A DNA stretch of 64,000 bases from Prauserella alba (GCF_024171735.1 NZ_JAMTCH010000007.1:186001-250000), one strand, 5' to 3'; positions 17,069 to 25,581 are shown, counted from the stretch's first letter. The notes: generated by a model from the sequence alone, not told the origin. A program made the numbers and translations.

Positions 17069-17521
17069 TCAGGCGATGGTGAGCAGGCCGATGACGCAGC
17101 CGCAGGCCAGGCCGAGGACCGCGGCGAGCAGCATGATCCAGGGCAGCGTGACCTGCAGGCCGCTGTTGTCGGCGCGGTGGTGGCGGCCACCGGTGCGCGT
17201 GACGGCGGGCTGCGCAGCCGACGCGGATGCGGCCGACATGGACGTGGACGCGGCTGACGTGGATTCCGGGGTGGCTGCGGGCTCGACGGCTTGCGCCGGG
17301 GGTGCGGTCTGGGCGTCGAGTGCGGCACGTTCGCGTTCGAGGGAACCTTCGCCCGCGCCGGACAACAGCCCGTAGCCGCCGGGGGTCTCGACGACGGGTG
17401 CCTGCCCGGCGGATTCCGGCTGGTGGTCGGCGTGCTGCGGCGCCGGGTGCCCAGCGGGAGGCGCGTTGCGAGCCTGTGCCCGCAACGCCTCGGCCAGCAG
17501 GCGCTCGGGGTCGTCGCTCAT
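17069..17521 (-). CDS. hypothetical protein with C-terminal membrane anchor
   Basis: 150 residues. A short conserved-looking head (MSDDPERLLAEALRAQARN) is followed by about 85 residues rich in Pro, Ala, Ser and Thr, then a basic stretch (RTGGRHHRA) and one membrane helix (TLPWIMLLAAVLGLACGCVIGLL). This is a tail-anchored protein of unknown function. TACGCT eight bases before the ATG supports 17521 as the start, not the longer frame to 17605. Confidence 0.72.
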   Translation of the reverse strand: MSDDPERLLAEALRAQARNAPPAGHPAPQHADHQPESAGQAPVVETPGGYGLLSGAGEGSLERERAALDAQTAPPAQAVEPAATPESTSAASTSMSAASASAAQPAVTRTGGRHHRADNSGLQVTLPWIMLLAAVLGLACGCVIGLLTIA

Positions 17522-17586
17522 CGCTGCCCAGCGTAATGCTGTCGGCCGCGGCGGGTCAGCCGGTGCTCGGACGGGTTGCGAGCGCG

Positions 17587-18756
17587 TCACTCCGTGGTGA
17601 CCCACTGTCCCACATGCATCACGCGCTGTGTTTCGAGTTCGCTGCCGAGCACCACCAGATCGGCACGCAGGCCTGCGGCGAGGCTGCCGACCTCATGGTC
17701 GAGGCCGAGCGATCGCGCGGGCCGCGTGGCCGTGGCGTGGACGGCGTCGGCGATGCTCATGCCGACGTCGGCGACGACGTTGCGGAACGCCGCGTCCATG
17801 GTCAGCGTGCTGCCTGCGAGTGCACCGGACCCCGGGATCCTGGCCACGCCGTTTCGCACCTCGACGTCCAGCGCGCCGAGGGTGTAGTCGCCGTCGGGGG
17901 CGCCGGTGGCGGACATCGCATCGGTGATCAGGGTCGTGCGTTCGGGGCCCGCGTGGCGCGCGGCGAAGCGCACGACGTCGGGGTGCACGTGGATGAGGTC
18001 GCAGATCAGCTCGACGGTGACGCGGTCGTCGTCGAGCAGTGTGCCGACGGCGCCGGGTTCGCGGTGGTGCAGCGGCCGCATCGCGTTGAACAGGTGGGTC
18101 GCGACGGTGGCACCCGCGTCGACCGCGGCGCGCAGCTGTTCGGAACGGGCGTCGGTGTGGCCGAGTGCGGCGATCACCCCGTGTTCGGCGATCTGCCGCA
18201 CCGCTTTGACGCCGCCCTGCAGTTCTGGCGCGAGCGTGATCATGCGGACCGGGCCCGCGTCGAGCAGCGCCGACACGGAGTCGCCGTCGGGCTCGCGCAG
18301 CGCGGCCGGGTCGTGCGCGCCGCAGCGTGCCTCGGCGAGGAACGGGCCCTCGAGGTGCACTCCGGCCAGCAGGCCGTCGGTGACCAGCTCGGTGAGCGCG
18401 GCGACCTGGTTCGTGAGCGTGGCGACCGGCTGGCTGACCAGGCTCGCGAGCATCGTCGTCGTCCCGTGGCGCAGGTGCGCGGCGACGGCGCGGGCCGCGT
18501 CGGCGGGATCGGTCGTCGAGAACGACGTGCCCCCACCGCCGTGACAGTGGGTGTCGACGAAACCGGGGACGACGAGGCAGCCTCCGACGTCGACGTGCTC
18601 GCGGGCCGCCGGTGCGGGCCCGGTGCCCGTCGCGGCGATGCGCTCCCCCGTGATCGCTACCCAGCCCTCGTCGGTCACCCCGCCGGGCAGGGCGAACCGG
18701 CCTCCGGAGAGGACGAGGTCCGGAGGTTCGGACGTGCGGTCGTCGGGAGTGCTCAC
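17587..18756 (-). CDS. nagA: N-acetylglucosamine-6-phosphate deacetylase
   Basis: Removes acetate from GlcNAc-6-P in amino-sugar catabolism and cell-wall recycling; a cytoplasmic amidohydrolase. The 389-residue protein has the metal-binding DTHCHGG, substrate loop HLEGPF, then GHTDA, HLFNAM and the catalytic aspartate in LITDAMSA. The GTG start is preceded by TAGGAT at six bases, so the transcript is probably leaderless. A DasR-type palindrome overlaps the promoter just upstream, as in other actinomycete nag genes. nagB and transporters are not in the window. Confidence 0.93.
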   Translation of the reverse strand: MSTPDDRTSEPPDLVLSGGRFALPGGVTDEGWVAITGERIAATGTGPAPAAREHVDVGGCLVVPGFVDTHCHGGGGTSFSTTDPADAARAVAAHLRHGTTTMLASLVSQPVATLTNQVAALTELVTDGLLAGVHLEGPFLAEARCGAHDPAALREPDGDSVSALLDAGPVRMITLAPELQGGVKAVRQIAEHGVIAALGHTDARSEQLRAAVDAGATVATHLFNAMRPLHHREPGAVGTLLDDDRVTVELICDLIHVHPDVVRFAARHAGPERTTLITDAMSATGAPDGDYTLGALDVEVRNGVARIPGSGALAGSTLTMDAAFRNVVADVGMSIADAVHATATRPARSLGLDHEVGSLAAGLRADLVVLGSELETQRVMHVGQWVTTE

Positions 18757-18762
18757 GAAGCC

Positions 18763-18783
18763 ATCCTATTGGTCCAGACCAGC
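18763..18783 (-). promoter_or_regulatory. nagA promoter with DasR-like (dre) site
   Basis: The core TGGTCCAGACCA at 18770-18781, in the context ATTGGTCCAGACCAGC, matches the dre consensus ACTGGTCTAGACCAGT closely, with a perfect TGGTC/GACCA inverted repeat. It abuts the -10 TAGGAT (18763-18768, minus strand), so a bound GntR-type repressor would block nagA. Confidence 0.75.
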
Positions 18784-18903
18784 GCGCGGCCATATGGCGG
18801 ACACGTGACGTGTTCGTGAGTGCGGTTTCCCGGACGTGCCGGATCCGAACCGGAAACACTCGCTGTGGGCGAAATGCGAGCAGGGCAGCCGCGGCGGTGA
18901 AGG

Positions 18904-19235
18904 CTACATCGCCTGCCACGTCGCGAGGAACGTCTGCGCGAGGTGACCGTGCGCACCGGGCAGGCAGTGGATGTCGCCGCGGGCGTCGGTGAACGTGAGC
19001 ACGCGTCCGCGGCCCTCGATGTCGATCACGGTGAACGGCTTGCTGCGCACGTGCCGCGAGCCGGCCGTGCTCGCGGCGTAGACCTGGTGCACCGCCGAAC
19101 GCGGCGCCCGCAGCTGCCGGAGCTCCCTCCGTCGTCGGGACCTGCCAGCGCCTCCCGCGGCAGCACCACGGGACGGGTGGCCGGTACGGCTGCGGGACGG
19201 TCTCGGGTGCTGTCGGCGAGGTGCGGCCGGGGAGC
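18904..19235 (-). pseudogene. possible decayed EspG-like C-terminal remnant
   Basis: Minus-strand frame 19092-18904 (GTG start) reads VRSKPFTVIDIEGRGRVLTF...IHCLPGAHGHLAQTFLATW. The layout resembles the end of the intact EspG at 44703 (RAPRVVSFFDSDKGRYLL...APADNTLLAQRVWELL). Upstream, in another frame, the segment VPATRPVVLPREALAGPDD also looks protein-like. A frameshifted remnant fits, but a genuine 62-residue protein is possible. The identification is by eye only. Confidence 0.32.
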
Positions 19236-19238
19236 CGC

Positions 19239-19952
19239 TCAGCGTTTCGAATCGGGCATGGTGCGCTGCAACGCTTCGAGCGCCCGGCTGGCGGTGGACT
19301 TCACCGTGCCCTTCGAGATGCCCGTGGCCTCGGAGATCTCCGCCTCGGACAGGCCGCCGTAGTAACGCAGGACCAGCACCTCGCGCTGCCGCGGCGGCAG
19401 CTGGGACAACGCCTTCACCACGGCCTGGTGCTCGGTCGACAGCATCGCCAGACTCTCGGCCGACCGCGCGTTGACCGCATGCGGCGGGATGTACTCGCGC
19501 GCCGTCTTGCGCCTGCGCAGCACACTGCGTGACCCGTTGACGACCGCCGCGCGCAGGTATCCGACCGCGGCCGCCGCGTCGCGCAACTTCGCCCAGTTGC
19601 GGTGCAGCCCGGTGAACGCCTCCTGCACGACGTCCTCGGCCGTGGCGGGCTCGTCCACCAGCAGGATCGCCAGCCGGACGAGGCGCATGCGGTGCTGGCG
19701 GTAGAGGTCCTCGAGGGTCAGCGGACCCTCCGACGGGGCGTCGGAGGTCTCCTCGACGGGAGCGTCGAGCGTGCGCAGGTGCCGGAGCGTCTGCTCGACG
19801 GCGTTCGTCGCCCCGCCGTCACGGGGTGCACCCTCGTCGCCGGGCGCGCCGCCGTGACCGGCCGCGCCGCTGCGACCGGCCGCAGCGGCGTGACCGGCCG
19901 CACCGCCGTCGGCGGCGCCGCCGGCTGCTGCGCCGCGCTCGGCATTGCTCAT
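19239..19952 (-). CDS. SigE-family ECF sigma factor
   Basis: 237 residues. Sigma region 2 begins near TLEDLYRQHRMRLVRLAILLVDEPATAEDVVQEAFTGLHRNW. Region 4 is LSQLPPRQREVLVLRYYGGLSEAEISEATGISKGTVKSTASRALEAL. The N-terminal 70 residues are a Gly/Ala-rich low-complexity leader (GGAADGGAAGHAAAAG) not needed for sigma function. I chose ATG 19952; no ribosome-binding site is clear. No anti-sigma partner follows, and the downstream DNA holds only the possible remnant. Confidence 0.88.
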   Translation of the reverse strand: MSNAERGAAAGGAADGGAAGHAAAAGRSGAAGHGGAPGDEGAPRDGGATNAVEQTLRHLRTLDAPVEETSDAPSEGPLTLEDLYRQHRMRLVRLAILLVDEPATAEDVVQEAFTGLHRNWAKLRDAAAAVGYLRAAVVNGSRSVLRRRKTAREYIPPHAVNARSAESLAMLSTEHQAVVKALSQLPPRQREVLVLRYYGGLSEAEISEATGISKGTVKSTASRALEALQRTMPDSKR

Positions 19953-20074
19953 CGAACCGTCCTTCGGTGCCGGGGACCTCACCGCGTGATCAGCGTATCG
20001 GGTCGGTGCGTACCCGACCCAGGATTCCCGCCAAGGTGATGTGCCCGACGTGAACGGCCTGCTCACTCTCCCGG

Positions 20075-20212
20075 CCACCCCTCAACGCCGCGCTCCGCGC
20101 GACAGTGGCCGGCCCCTCGCCCGGCCGCCACCCCTCAACGCCGCGCTCCGCGCGACAGTGGCCGGCCCCTCGCCCGGCCGCCACCCCTCAACGCCGCGCT
20201 CCGCGCGACAGT
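20075..20212. repeat. 53-bp tandem repeat, 2.6 copies
   Basis: Units start at 20075, 20128 and 20181; the third stops after 32 bases. Copies are identical as far as I can compare. Each contains CCACCCCTCAACGCCGCGCT and an inverted GGCCGGCC...GGCCGGC-type half. The array ends 11 bases before the YciI-like ATG, so it occupies that gene's promoter region. Confidence 0.9.
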
Positions 20213-20223
20213 ATTTTCGGGGG

Positions 20224-20508
20224 ATGACTTGGTATGTGGTTCAGACGCGGTACGACGGTGACAAGTACGTGGAGGTGCGGCCGCGGCACCGGGAGTATCT
20301 CGCCGACCTCTCCGAACGCGGCATCGTGGCGCTGGCAGGGCCGCTCGACGACAACGTCGGAGGCATGATCGTCATGCAGGCCGCCGACCGGGACGAACTT
20401 CGGACGCTGCTCGACGCCGACCCGTACCACCTGGAAGGTGCACTCGCGGAGCGCACGATCCGCGAGTGGAAGCCCGTCCTCGGAGCCTGGCTGCCGTCGT
20501 CGGAGTAA
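20224..20508 (+). CDS. YciI-like protein
   Basis: A 94-residue ferredoxin-like fold protein of the YciI family. Visible family elements are VRPRHREYLADLSERGIVALAGPL (helix and the conserved His/Asp region), a GGMIVM strand and DPYHLEGALAERTIREWKPVLG. Function is unknown; the family has putative small-molecule isomerase or stress roles. ATG 20224 follows a GGGGG ribosome-binding stretch. The frame extends further upstream into the 53-bp repeats, which should not be translated. Confidence 0.82.
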   Translation: MTWYVVQTRYDGDKYVEVRPRHREYLADLSERGIVALAGPLDDNVGGMIVMQAADRDELRTLLDADPYHLEGALAERTIREWKPVLGAWLPSSE

Positions 20509-20532
20509 TCCACACGGGTGTCACAACCGAGC

Positions 20533-20583
20533 GCCCCCAAGGGCACCTTGGTGGCACTCACCGCCCCAAATCTTCCCCTCGCG
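20533..20583. repeat. B-form repeat (half hairpin plus AATCTTCCCCTCGC box)
   Basis: Left arm GCCCCCAAGGGCACCTTGGT at 20533-20552, identical to the A-form arm. The expected right arm is replaced by a CCCAAATCTTCCCCTCGC stretch (about 20566-20583). It lies 24 bases downstream of the YciI-like stop. Confidence 0.82.
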
Positions 20584-20732
20584 CCGGCCCTCGCCGGCCC
20601 CTTGCGCCCGCCCGCGCCGGCCTCGGAACCTCGCGCTGGCCCCGCGCCGCCCCGGAATCTGGAGCCCGGCTCGGTCGCACCCCTGCTCCGTGGTCGCGGT
20701 CCGCATCCGGCACACCCACGCGCACACGAAGG

Positions 20733-20767
20733 CGACCGTGGGCGTCGTCGCGCGACACCCACGGTCG
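20733..20767. terminator. hairpin, outer member of a convergent terminator pair
   Basis: Arms CGACCGTGGG (20733-20742) and CCCACGGTCG (20758-20767) with a 15-base loop. It lies between the converging YciI-like and alcohol dehydrogenase genes. Confidence 0.5.
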
Positions 20768-20779
20768 TCGGGTGGAACA

Positions 20780-20815
20780 GGCGTGGGCGCTCACGTGATC
20801 GCGAGCGCCCACGCC
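20780..20815 (-). terminator. strong hairpin after the alcohol dehydrogenase gene
   Basis: A perfect 13-bp stem (GGCGTGGGCGCTC at 20780-20792, complement at 20803-20815) with a 10-base loop, ending eight bases beyond the minus-strand stop at 20823. There is no U-tract, which is common for actinomycete terminators. Confidence 0.65.
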
Positions 20816-20822
20816 CGGCTTG

Positions 20823-21935
20823 TCAGGCGTCGTGGACGATGACGCCGCGGATGTTCTTGCCGTCGCGCAGGTCCTGGTAGCCCTCGTTGACCTGGTCGAG
20901 CGTGTACTTCGTCGTGACGAGCTCGTCGAGCTTGAGGTGTCCCTGGTCGTAGAGGCGCAGCAGGCGCACGATGTCGTACTGCGGGTTGGCCGAGCCGAAC
21001 AGCGTGCCCTTGATCGTCTTCTCGAACAGCGTCAGCACGCCGCCCGAGACGTGCACCGTCAGTTTCTCGGGGTTCGCCAGTCCCGTGACGACGACGGTGC
21101 CGCCCTTGCCGACGACGTCGAACGCCGAGCTGACGACCGCCTCGTCGACGGTGCCGACGCAGATCAGCGCCTGGTCGGCCATCTGGCCCCACGTCAGTTC
21201 GGTGACCTTCTCCGCAGCCTCCTCGGCTGTCGCGAACGCGTGCGTCGCGCCGAGCTTCAACGCCGATTCACGCTTGAATGCCACCGGGTCGACCGCGATC
21301 ACGTTGGCCGCACCCGCGTGCGCGGCGCCCTGCACGGCATTGATGCCGATGCCGCCGACGCCGTAGACCACCGCGGTGTCGCCCGCGCGTACGCCGCCGC
21401 TGTAGTTGGCGGTCGCCCATCCGGTCGGTACACCGCATCCGACCAGCACGGCCGTCTCCAGCGGCAGCCAGTCGTCCACCTTCACCACGGAGTGCTGCGA
21501 GATCGTCGCGCGCTCGGCGAACGTGCCGAGCATGCACATGGCGCCGATGTCGTTGCCGTTCCCGTGGAAGCGGAACGTGCCGTCGGGCATGTGTCCCTCG
21601 AGGATCGTGGCGCCCATGTCGCACAGGTTCTGCCTGCCCGTCGAGCAGTAGCGACACGTGCCGCAGTTGGGGATGAAGCTGCACACGACGTGGTCACCGG
21701 GGGCGACCTTCGTGACGCCCGGGCCGACCTCCTCGATGATGCCCGCACCCTCGTGTCCGCCGACGATCGGAAACCGCGGCACCAGATCGTTGTCGATGAG
21801 GTGCAGGTCCGAGTGGCACAGCCCGGCCGACGTGTACTTGATCAGCACCTCGCCGGGGCCGGGACCGTCCAGGTCGAGTTCCATGATCTCGAACGGTTTA
21901 CCGGCGTCGAACAGAACCGCTGCCTTCGTTTTCAC
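20823..21935 (-). CDS. NDMA-dependent-type zinc alcohol dehydrogenase
   Basis: A 370-residue medium-chain dehydrogenase. The catalytic zinc site uses the cysteine of GLCHSD, GGHEGAG and the later cysteine of VGCGVPTG. The structural zinc loop is NCGTCRYCSTGRQNLC. The Rossmann motif is VYGVGGIGINAVQGA. The internal stretch MPDGTFRFHGNGNDIGAMCMLGTFAE is, as I recall, typical of nicotinoprotein (NDMA-dependent) alcohol dehydrogenases with tightly bound NAD. The GTG start has GAGGAGT upstream. The AcoR-like activator gene lies directly upstream on the same strand. Confidence 0.88.
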   Translation of the reverse strand: MKTKAAVLFDAGKPFEIMELDLDGPGPGEVLIKYTSAGLCHSDLHLIDNDLVPRFPIVGGHEGAGIIEEVGPGVTKVAPGDHVVCSFIPNCGTCRYCSTGRQNLCDMGATILEGHMPDGTFRFHGNGNDIGAMCMLGTFAERATISQHSVVKVDDWLPLETAVLVGCGVPTGWATANYSGGVRAGDTAVVYGVGGIGINAVQGAAHAGAANVIAVDPVAFKRESALKLGATHAFATAEEAAEKVTELTWGQMADQALICVGTVDEAVVSSAFDVVGKGGTVVVTGLANPEKLTVHVSGGVLTLFEKTIKGTLFGSANPQYDIVRLLRLYDQGHLKLDELVTTKYTLDQVNEGYQDLRDGKNIRGVIVHDA

Positions 21936-22078
21936 GATGACTCCTCATTGCTCCGTTGCAATCTCGGCCTCATCGCGATTGTCGGCCGGTCGCCACGAGC
22001 GCGGGTGTGCAGCTTTTGCACAACCGGCCACGCGAGGCGGGGACGCGGCATGCGAGATCCCGCGTCGGTCGCCGGGCG

Positions 22079-23728
22079 TCAGATGGTGGTGATGTGGAGC
22101 GTGCGGATGCGGTTGTACAGCGTGGACCGGCTGATTCCGAGGTCGCGGGCGGCCTGCACCTTGTTCCCCCCGACCGCGGCGAGCGCGCGGGTGATCGCCT
22201 CGTACTCGGCCTGCTGCCACCCGGACAGTGCGGGTGCGGTGGTGGTCACCGGGCACAGCGGTGCGAGGTCGCGCGCCGTGACATCGCCCGCCGAACGTCC
22301 CTCGGTGACGTCGGTCAGCACGGTCTCCAGTTCCCGCAGATTCCCCGGCCACGGCTGCGCGGCGAGCAGCTCCAGCGCGCCTGCCGTGAGGCGGGGCGTG
22401 CCGTCGGGGTGCACGCTCGCCAGGACCGCCCTTGCCAACGTCGGGATGTCGCCGCGGCGCGCCCGCAGCGGCGGCAGCTCGACGCGCCGGTGTAGCCGCG
22501 CGAGCAGTTCGGCGTCGACCTCACCGGCGCCTTCGCCTGCCGCGTCGTGGCGTGCGGTGAACGCGAACCACGCGGACGTCGTGTCGAGCAACCGGGCCAG
22601 CCTGCTCACGGCCAGCGGTGACAGCAGGTGGGCGTCCCGCACCACGACGAGCCCCTGGTGAGTGGCCGCGAGTCGTTCGACCCGCGCGGCCCATTCGGCC
22701 TCGCCCACCAGTGCGACGTCACCGGCGTCGGCGCGCGCGATCGGTTGCGACCCGGCCAGTGCCGTCGTCGCCGCGCCGCGTCCCGTGCCGGGCTCGCCCG
22801 TGATCAGCACCCGGCGCCGGGCCACGGCGCTGCGGCGCAGGCGGTCCTCGACGTCGGCGGGCACCACACTCTCGGGCGTCCGCCTGCGTGTCGCGGCCGA
22901 GTACGCGGGCCGCAGCGGTGCCAGCTCGAACAACATCCCCGCGTTGACCGACACCGCCTCCATGCGCACCTCGACCTCGGTACCCGACGACAGCCGCACC
23001 CGCCGGACCCCGCGCCGCGTGCGGGACAGCTCCCGGAGCATCGGATGGTCGGCAGGATCGACGAGGTCCACCGCCGCGCTGTTGGCCAGCACGACGTCCT
23101 CGCCGAGCGCGAGCACCGCCGACGACCGGTGCTGGGCCGCCTGGAACGCAGCCAGCAACCGTTGCTGAGCCAGGTTCGACCCGTCGAGCAGTCGCCGTTC
23201 GATGTCGGTCACGGCCTGCAGCAGGAACGGCGCCAGCAGCGGATTCGCGTCCTCGACCAGGCCCGTGATGTCGAGGACGCCTTCGAGTCTGCCGGTCGCC
23301 GGGTTGGTGATCGGATGGCCGTAGCAGGTGAACGGTTTCAGCGCGTCGAGGAAGTGTTCGTCACCGTGGACGGCCACCCCGCGGCGCACCTCGTGCGGTG
23401 TGGCCAGCGAATTCGTGCCGCTGACCTCTTCGGAGAACCGGCAGCCGGGAACGGCGCTGACGGCGTCGAGCGCGCGTTCGAGCGTCCTGTCGCCGTAGCG
23501 GCGGGCGACGATGCGGCAGTCGCGGTCGGCCAGCAGCACCGACAGCCGGGTGTCTTGCAGGTGCCGCGAGATCTCGTTCAACACGGGGTCGGCCGCGCGC
23601 AGCAGGCGACTGCGGGTGTCGATGTCGGCGACATCGGCGCCCGCGAGCCGGTCGGCCGGACTGTCGGGCTTCAACCCGGACAGTTCGGCGCGACGCCAGG
23701 ATTGGGCGATCTCGGCTCGTAGCGTCAC
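22079..23728 (-). CDS. AcoR-like GAF/AAA+/Fis regulator with degenerate ATPase
   Basis: 549 residues. An N-terminal GAF-type sensory domain (CRFSEEVSGTNSLATPHEVRRGVAVHG...FTCYGHPI) is followed by a middle AAA+ region (ITGEPGTGRG near 305) and a C-terminal Fis-type helix-turn-helix (NKVQAARDLGISRSTLYNRIRTL). This is the layout of acetoin/alcohol catabolism activators. The Walker A lysine is arginine, the acidic Walker B is reduced to RDAHLL, and I see no GAFTGA loop, so sigma-54 contact is improbable. GAGGAG lies eight bases before the GTG start. Likely regulator of the downstream alcohol dehydrogenase. Confidence 0.85.
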   Translation of the reverse strand: MTLRAEIAQSWRRAELSGLKPDSPADRLAGADVADIDTRSRLLRAADPVLNEISRHLQDTRLSVLLADRDCRIVARRYGDRTLERALDAVSAVPGCRFSEEVSGTNSLATPHEVRRGVAVHGDEHFLDALKPFTCYGHPITNPATGRLEGVLDITGLVEDANPLLAPFLLQAVTDIERRLLDGSNLAQQRLLAAFQAAQHRSSAVLALGEDVVLANSAAVDLVDPADHPMLRELSRTRRGVRRVRLSSGTEVEVRMEAVSVNAGMLFELAPLRPAYSAATRRRTPESVVPADVEDRLRRSAVARRRVLITGEPGTGRGAATTALAGSQPIARADAGDVALVGEAEWAARVERLAATHQGLVVVRDAHLLSPLAVSRLARLLDTTSAWFAFTARHDAAGEGAGEVDAELLARLHRRVELPPLRARRGDIPTLARAVLASVHPDGTPRLTAGALELLAAQPWPGNLRELETVLTDVTEGRSAGDVTARDLAPLCPVTTTAPALSGWQQAEYEAITRALAAVGGNKVQAARDLGISRSTLYNRIRTLHITTI

Positions 23729-23815
23729 CGGGCACTCCTCGCTGAGTGGTTCCGGTGTTCATCATCGCAGCTCGGAGCCGGTGGATGCAGCCCCGCGAAT
23801 GGGTCAACGGCCGGG

Positions 23816-24760
23816 TCAGGAGACCACGGGCGGTACGAACCGGCAGCGGGGCGGGGTCGCGTCGGCGGGGTCGAGCGCGTTCAGTACCAGCCGTGCGGCG
23901 ATCGGGTCGTAGGTGATGCCCAGGTGGTCGGTCTTGTCGGCAGGGCAGACGTCCTGGAGCAGGATGTTGTCCACGTTCGGAGCCGGGTCGAGGAACGCGT
24001 TCGAATAGGGAGTGACCACCTCGTCGTACTTCGTCTGGATCACCGTGTAGTCCACTCCTGCGACCGTGTCACCGCCGGAGTTCAGGTCGGCGAGGAACTC
24101 GGAGTGCTCCTCCTGGTCGTTGAACGCGGGGAACGGAACGCCGACCAGATCGCGCAGCGGCGGCACCCGCTGCACCAGGGTGAGCAGACCGAACAGGTCC
24201 GTGCCGTAGTTCGACGGCGACAGGCCGATCAGCCGGTCGATCTTCGCCTCGCCGCCCAGGTACTTGATCCAGTAGCGCGGATTCATCCCGCCCTGGGAAT
24301 GGCCGACGACGTCGAGCTGCTCCGCTCCGGTCGCGGCGAGCACGCGGTCGCCGAACTCCGCGAGCTGGGTGGCCGTCTCCGCGACGGGAGCGACGGTCTG
24401 GATCGGGCTGCCCTCCGCGCCGCCGAGGTTCGCGCTGAACACGCAGTACCCGGCGTCGGCCAGTTTCCCGGACAGCCCCGCCCAGTCCGCATAGGAGTTG
24501 ACCAGCGTCCCGTTGGACAACAGGACCGGATTGGGGTGTTCGGGACTCGGCTCGCACCCCCAGTCGTTCGTGTGGGGCGGCATCACCGTGGGCCGGACCG
24601 CCGAGTACGCCAGCGCGGTGACGATGTTCGGCTGCGGAGGACCGGTCGGCTCCCGCTCCGCGGCTTGTTCCGCGGCGTGCGCCTGCGTGCCGAGTCCGAG
24701 GACCGTGCCGATCGCGACGCCGAGCGCGCAGGCCCGCCGCAGTCGTGTGCCCAGCGCCAT
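23816..24760 (-). CDS. secreted triacylglycerol lipase/esterase
   Basis: 314 residues. Residues 1-30 form a signal peptide (MALGTRLRRAC, hydrophobic core, AHA cleavage site). The mature part is an alpha/beta hydrolase with oxyanion region VLLSNGTLVNSYADW, nucleophile elbow GHSQGG and likely acidic and histidine members near DEVVTPYSNAFLDPAPNV and TDHLGITYDP. Paired cysteines suggest a disulfide-stabilised extracellular enzyme. GGGAGG five bases before the ATG supports this start over the longer upstream frame. Confidence 0.88.
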   Translation of the reverse strand: MALGTRLRRACALGVAIGTVLGLGTQAHAAEQAAEREPTGPPQPNIVTALAYSAVRPTVMPPHTNDWGCEPSPEHPNPVLLSNGTLVNSYADWAGLSGKLADAGYCVFSANLGGAEGSPIQTVAPVAETATQLAEFGDRVLAATGAEQLDVVGHSQGGMNPRYWIKYLGGEAKIDRLIGLSPSNYGTDLFGLLTLVQRVPPLRDLVGVPFPAFNDQEEHSEFLADLNSGGDTVAGVDYTVIQTKYDEVVTPYSNAFLDPAPNVDNILLQDVCPADKTDHLGITYDPIAARLVLNALDPADATPPRCRFVPPVVS

Positions 24761-24839
24761 GTGGCCTCCCAGCCTCGTCACCGTTGACGGACGGGAGCGT
24801 ATTCGATCACCGGCAACGCGGCGCTCGGTACACGCCGCC

Positions 24840-25334
24840 TCAGTACGTGCCGCCCAGCTTCGTGTGGTCCCAGCTGACGATCTTCGTGGGCGTGAAGACC
24901 AGCCCGATGCGCTTCGGCGCCTGATGCGAGATGCCGGCCTTGAGGTCGTCGGGCGGGTCCCCTTCGAGCCCGGCGTACCGCATCGCGAGCGCGGTGCCGA
25001 TCTCCGCGGTCTCCGCGGCATCGTCGACGAACGCGACGTCGCATTCCATCGACACCCCTCGGAGCCGTTCGTACGTGTCACCGGATTCGATCAGCACCGT
25101 GGCCTGCGGCAGGCGCTGCAGGTTCGCGATCTTCTGCGACTTGCGGTACGTCCACGTCACGAGCGCGGGCACGCCGTCGTTCTCCCCGGCTCCGGCTTCT
25201 CGCGGGAAGTACCACAGCGGTGCCAGGTGCGGCCTGCCGTTGGGGTTCATCGTGGCGACGTCGATGACGCGCTGCTCTGCGAAGTACGCGCGCACCTCGT
25301 CGCCGGACATGCGGATCTGATCGCGGCGGGACAA
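24840..25334 (-). CDS. pyridoxamine-5'-phosphate-oxidase-fold flavoprotein
   Basis: A 164-residue split-barrel protein. VIDVATMNPNGRPHLAPLWY is the usual first strand pair of the PPOX/F420-FMN reductase fold, and KSQKIANLQRLPQATVLIESGDTYERLRGVSMECDVAFVDD contains the cofactor-binding segment. Cofactor (FMN, F420 or haem) and substrate are unknown. The start is TTG at 25334, supported by AGGAGG eight bases upstream. A B-form repeat lies just upstream of the gene. Confidence 0.78.
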   Translation of the reverse strand: MSRRDQIRMSGDEVRAYFAEQRVIDVATMNPNGRPHLAPLWYFPREAGAGENDGVPALVTWTYRKSQKIANLQRLPQATVLIESGDTYERLRGVSMECDVAFVDDAAETAEIGTALAMRYAGLEGDPPDDLKAGISHQAPKRIGLVFTPTKIVSWDHTKLGGTY

Positions 25335-25368
25335 CGGTGTCCTCCTGCTGTGGGCGCGGTTCTGGTGA

Positions 25369-25420
25369 GCCCCCCAGGGGCACCCTGGTGGCGTTCAGTG
25401 CGACGAATCCTCCCCTGGTC
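25369..25420. repeat. B-form repeat, diverged copy
   Basis: GCCCCCCAGGGGCACCCTGG arm from 25369, then GGCGTTCAGTGCGAC and the second box GAATCCTCCCCTGGTC (25405-25420). It lies upstream of the PPOX-fold gene rather than at a 3' end. Confidence 0.72.
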
Positions 25421-25462
25421 ATGAAGCCGTGGTGATGGGGCGTACGTCACTCACTGCGTGGC

Positions 25463-25566
25463 GCGAGGGGAAGATTCGGCGCTCCCACCCGTCTCCCACC
25501 GCCACCCGACCGGTCACGCTCCGCGTGGCAGTACTCGCCACATGCAACCAAAGTGCCCTTGGGGGC
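25463..25566. repeat. expanded inverted B-form repeat
   Basis: In reverse orientation: GCGAGGGGAAGATTCGG (25463-25479), a spacer of 67 bases, then the arm ACCAAAGTGCCCTTGGGGGC (25547-25566). The 17-base box is the exact complement of 62292-62308. It ends 16 bases before the stop of the minus-strand SDR gene. Confidence 0.72.
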
Positions 25567-25581
25567 ACTCAACGGCGTTCG

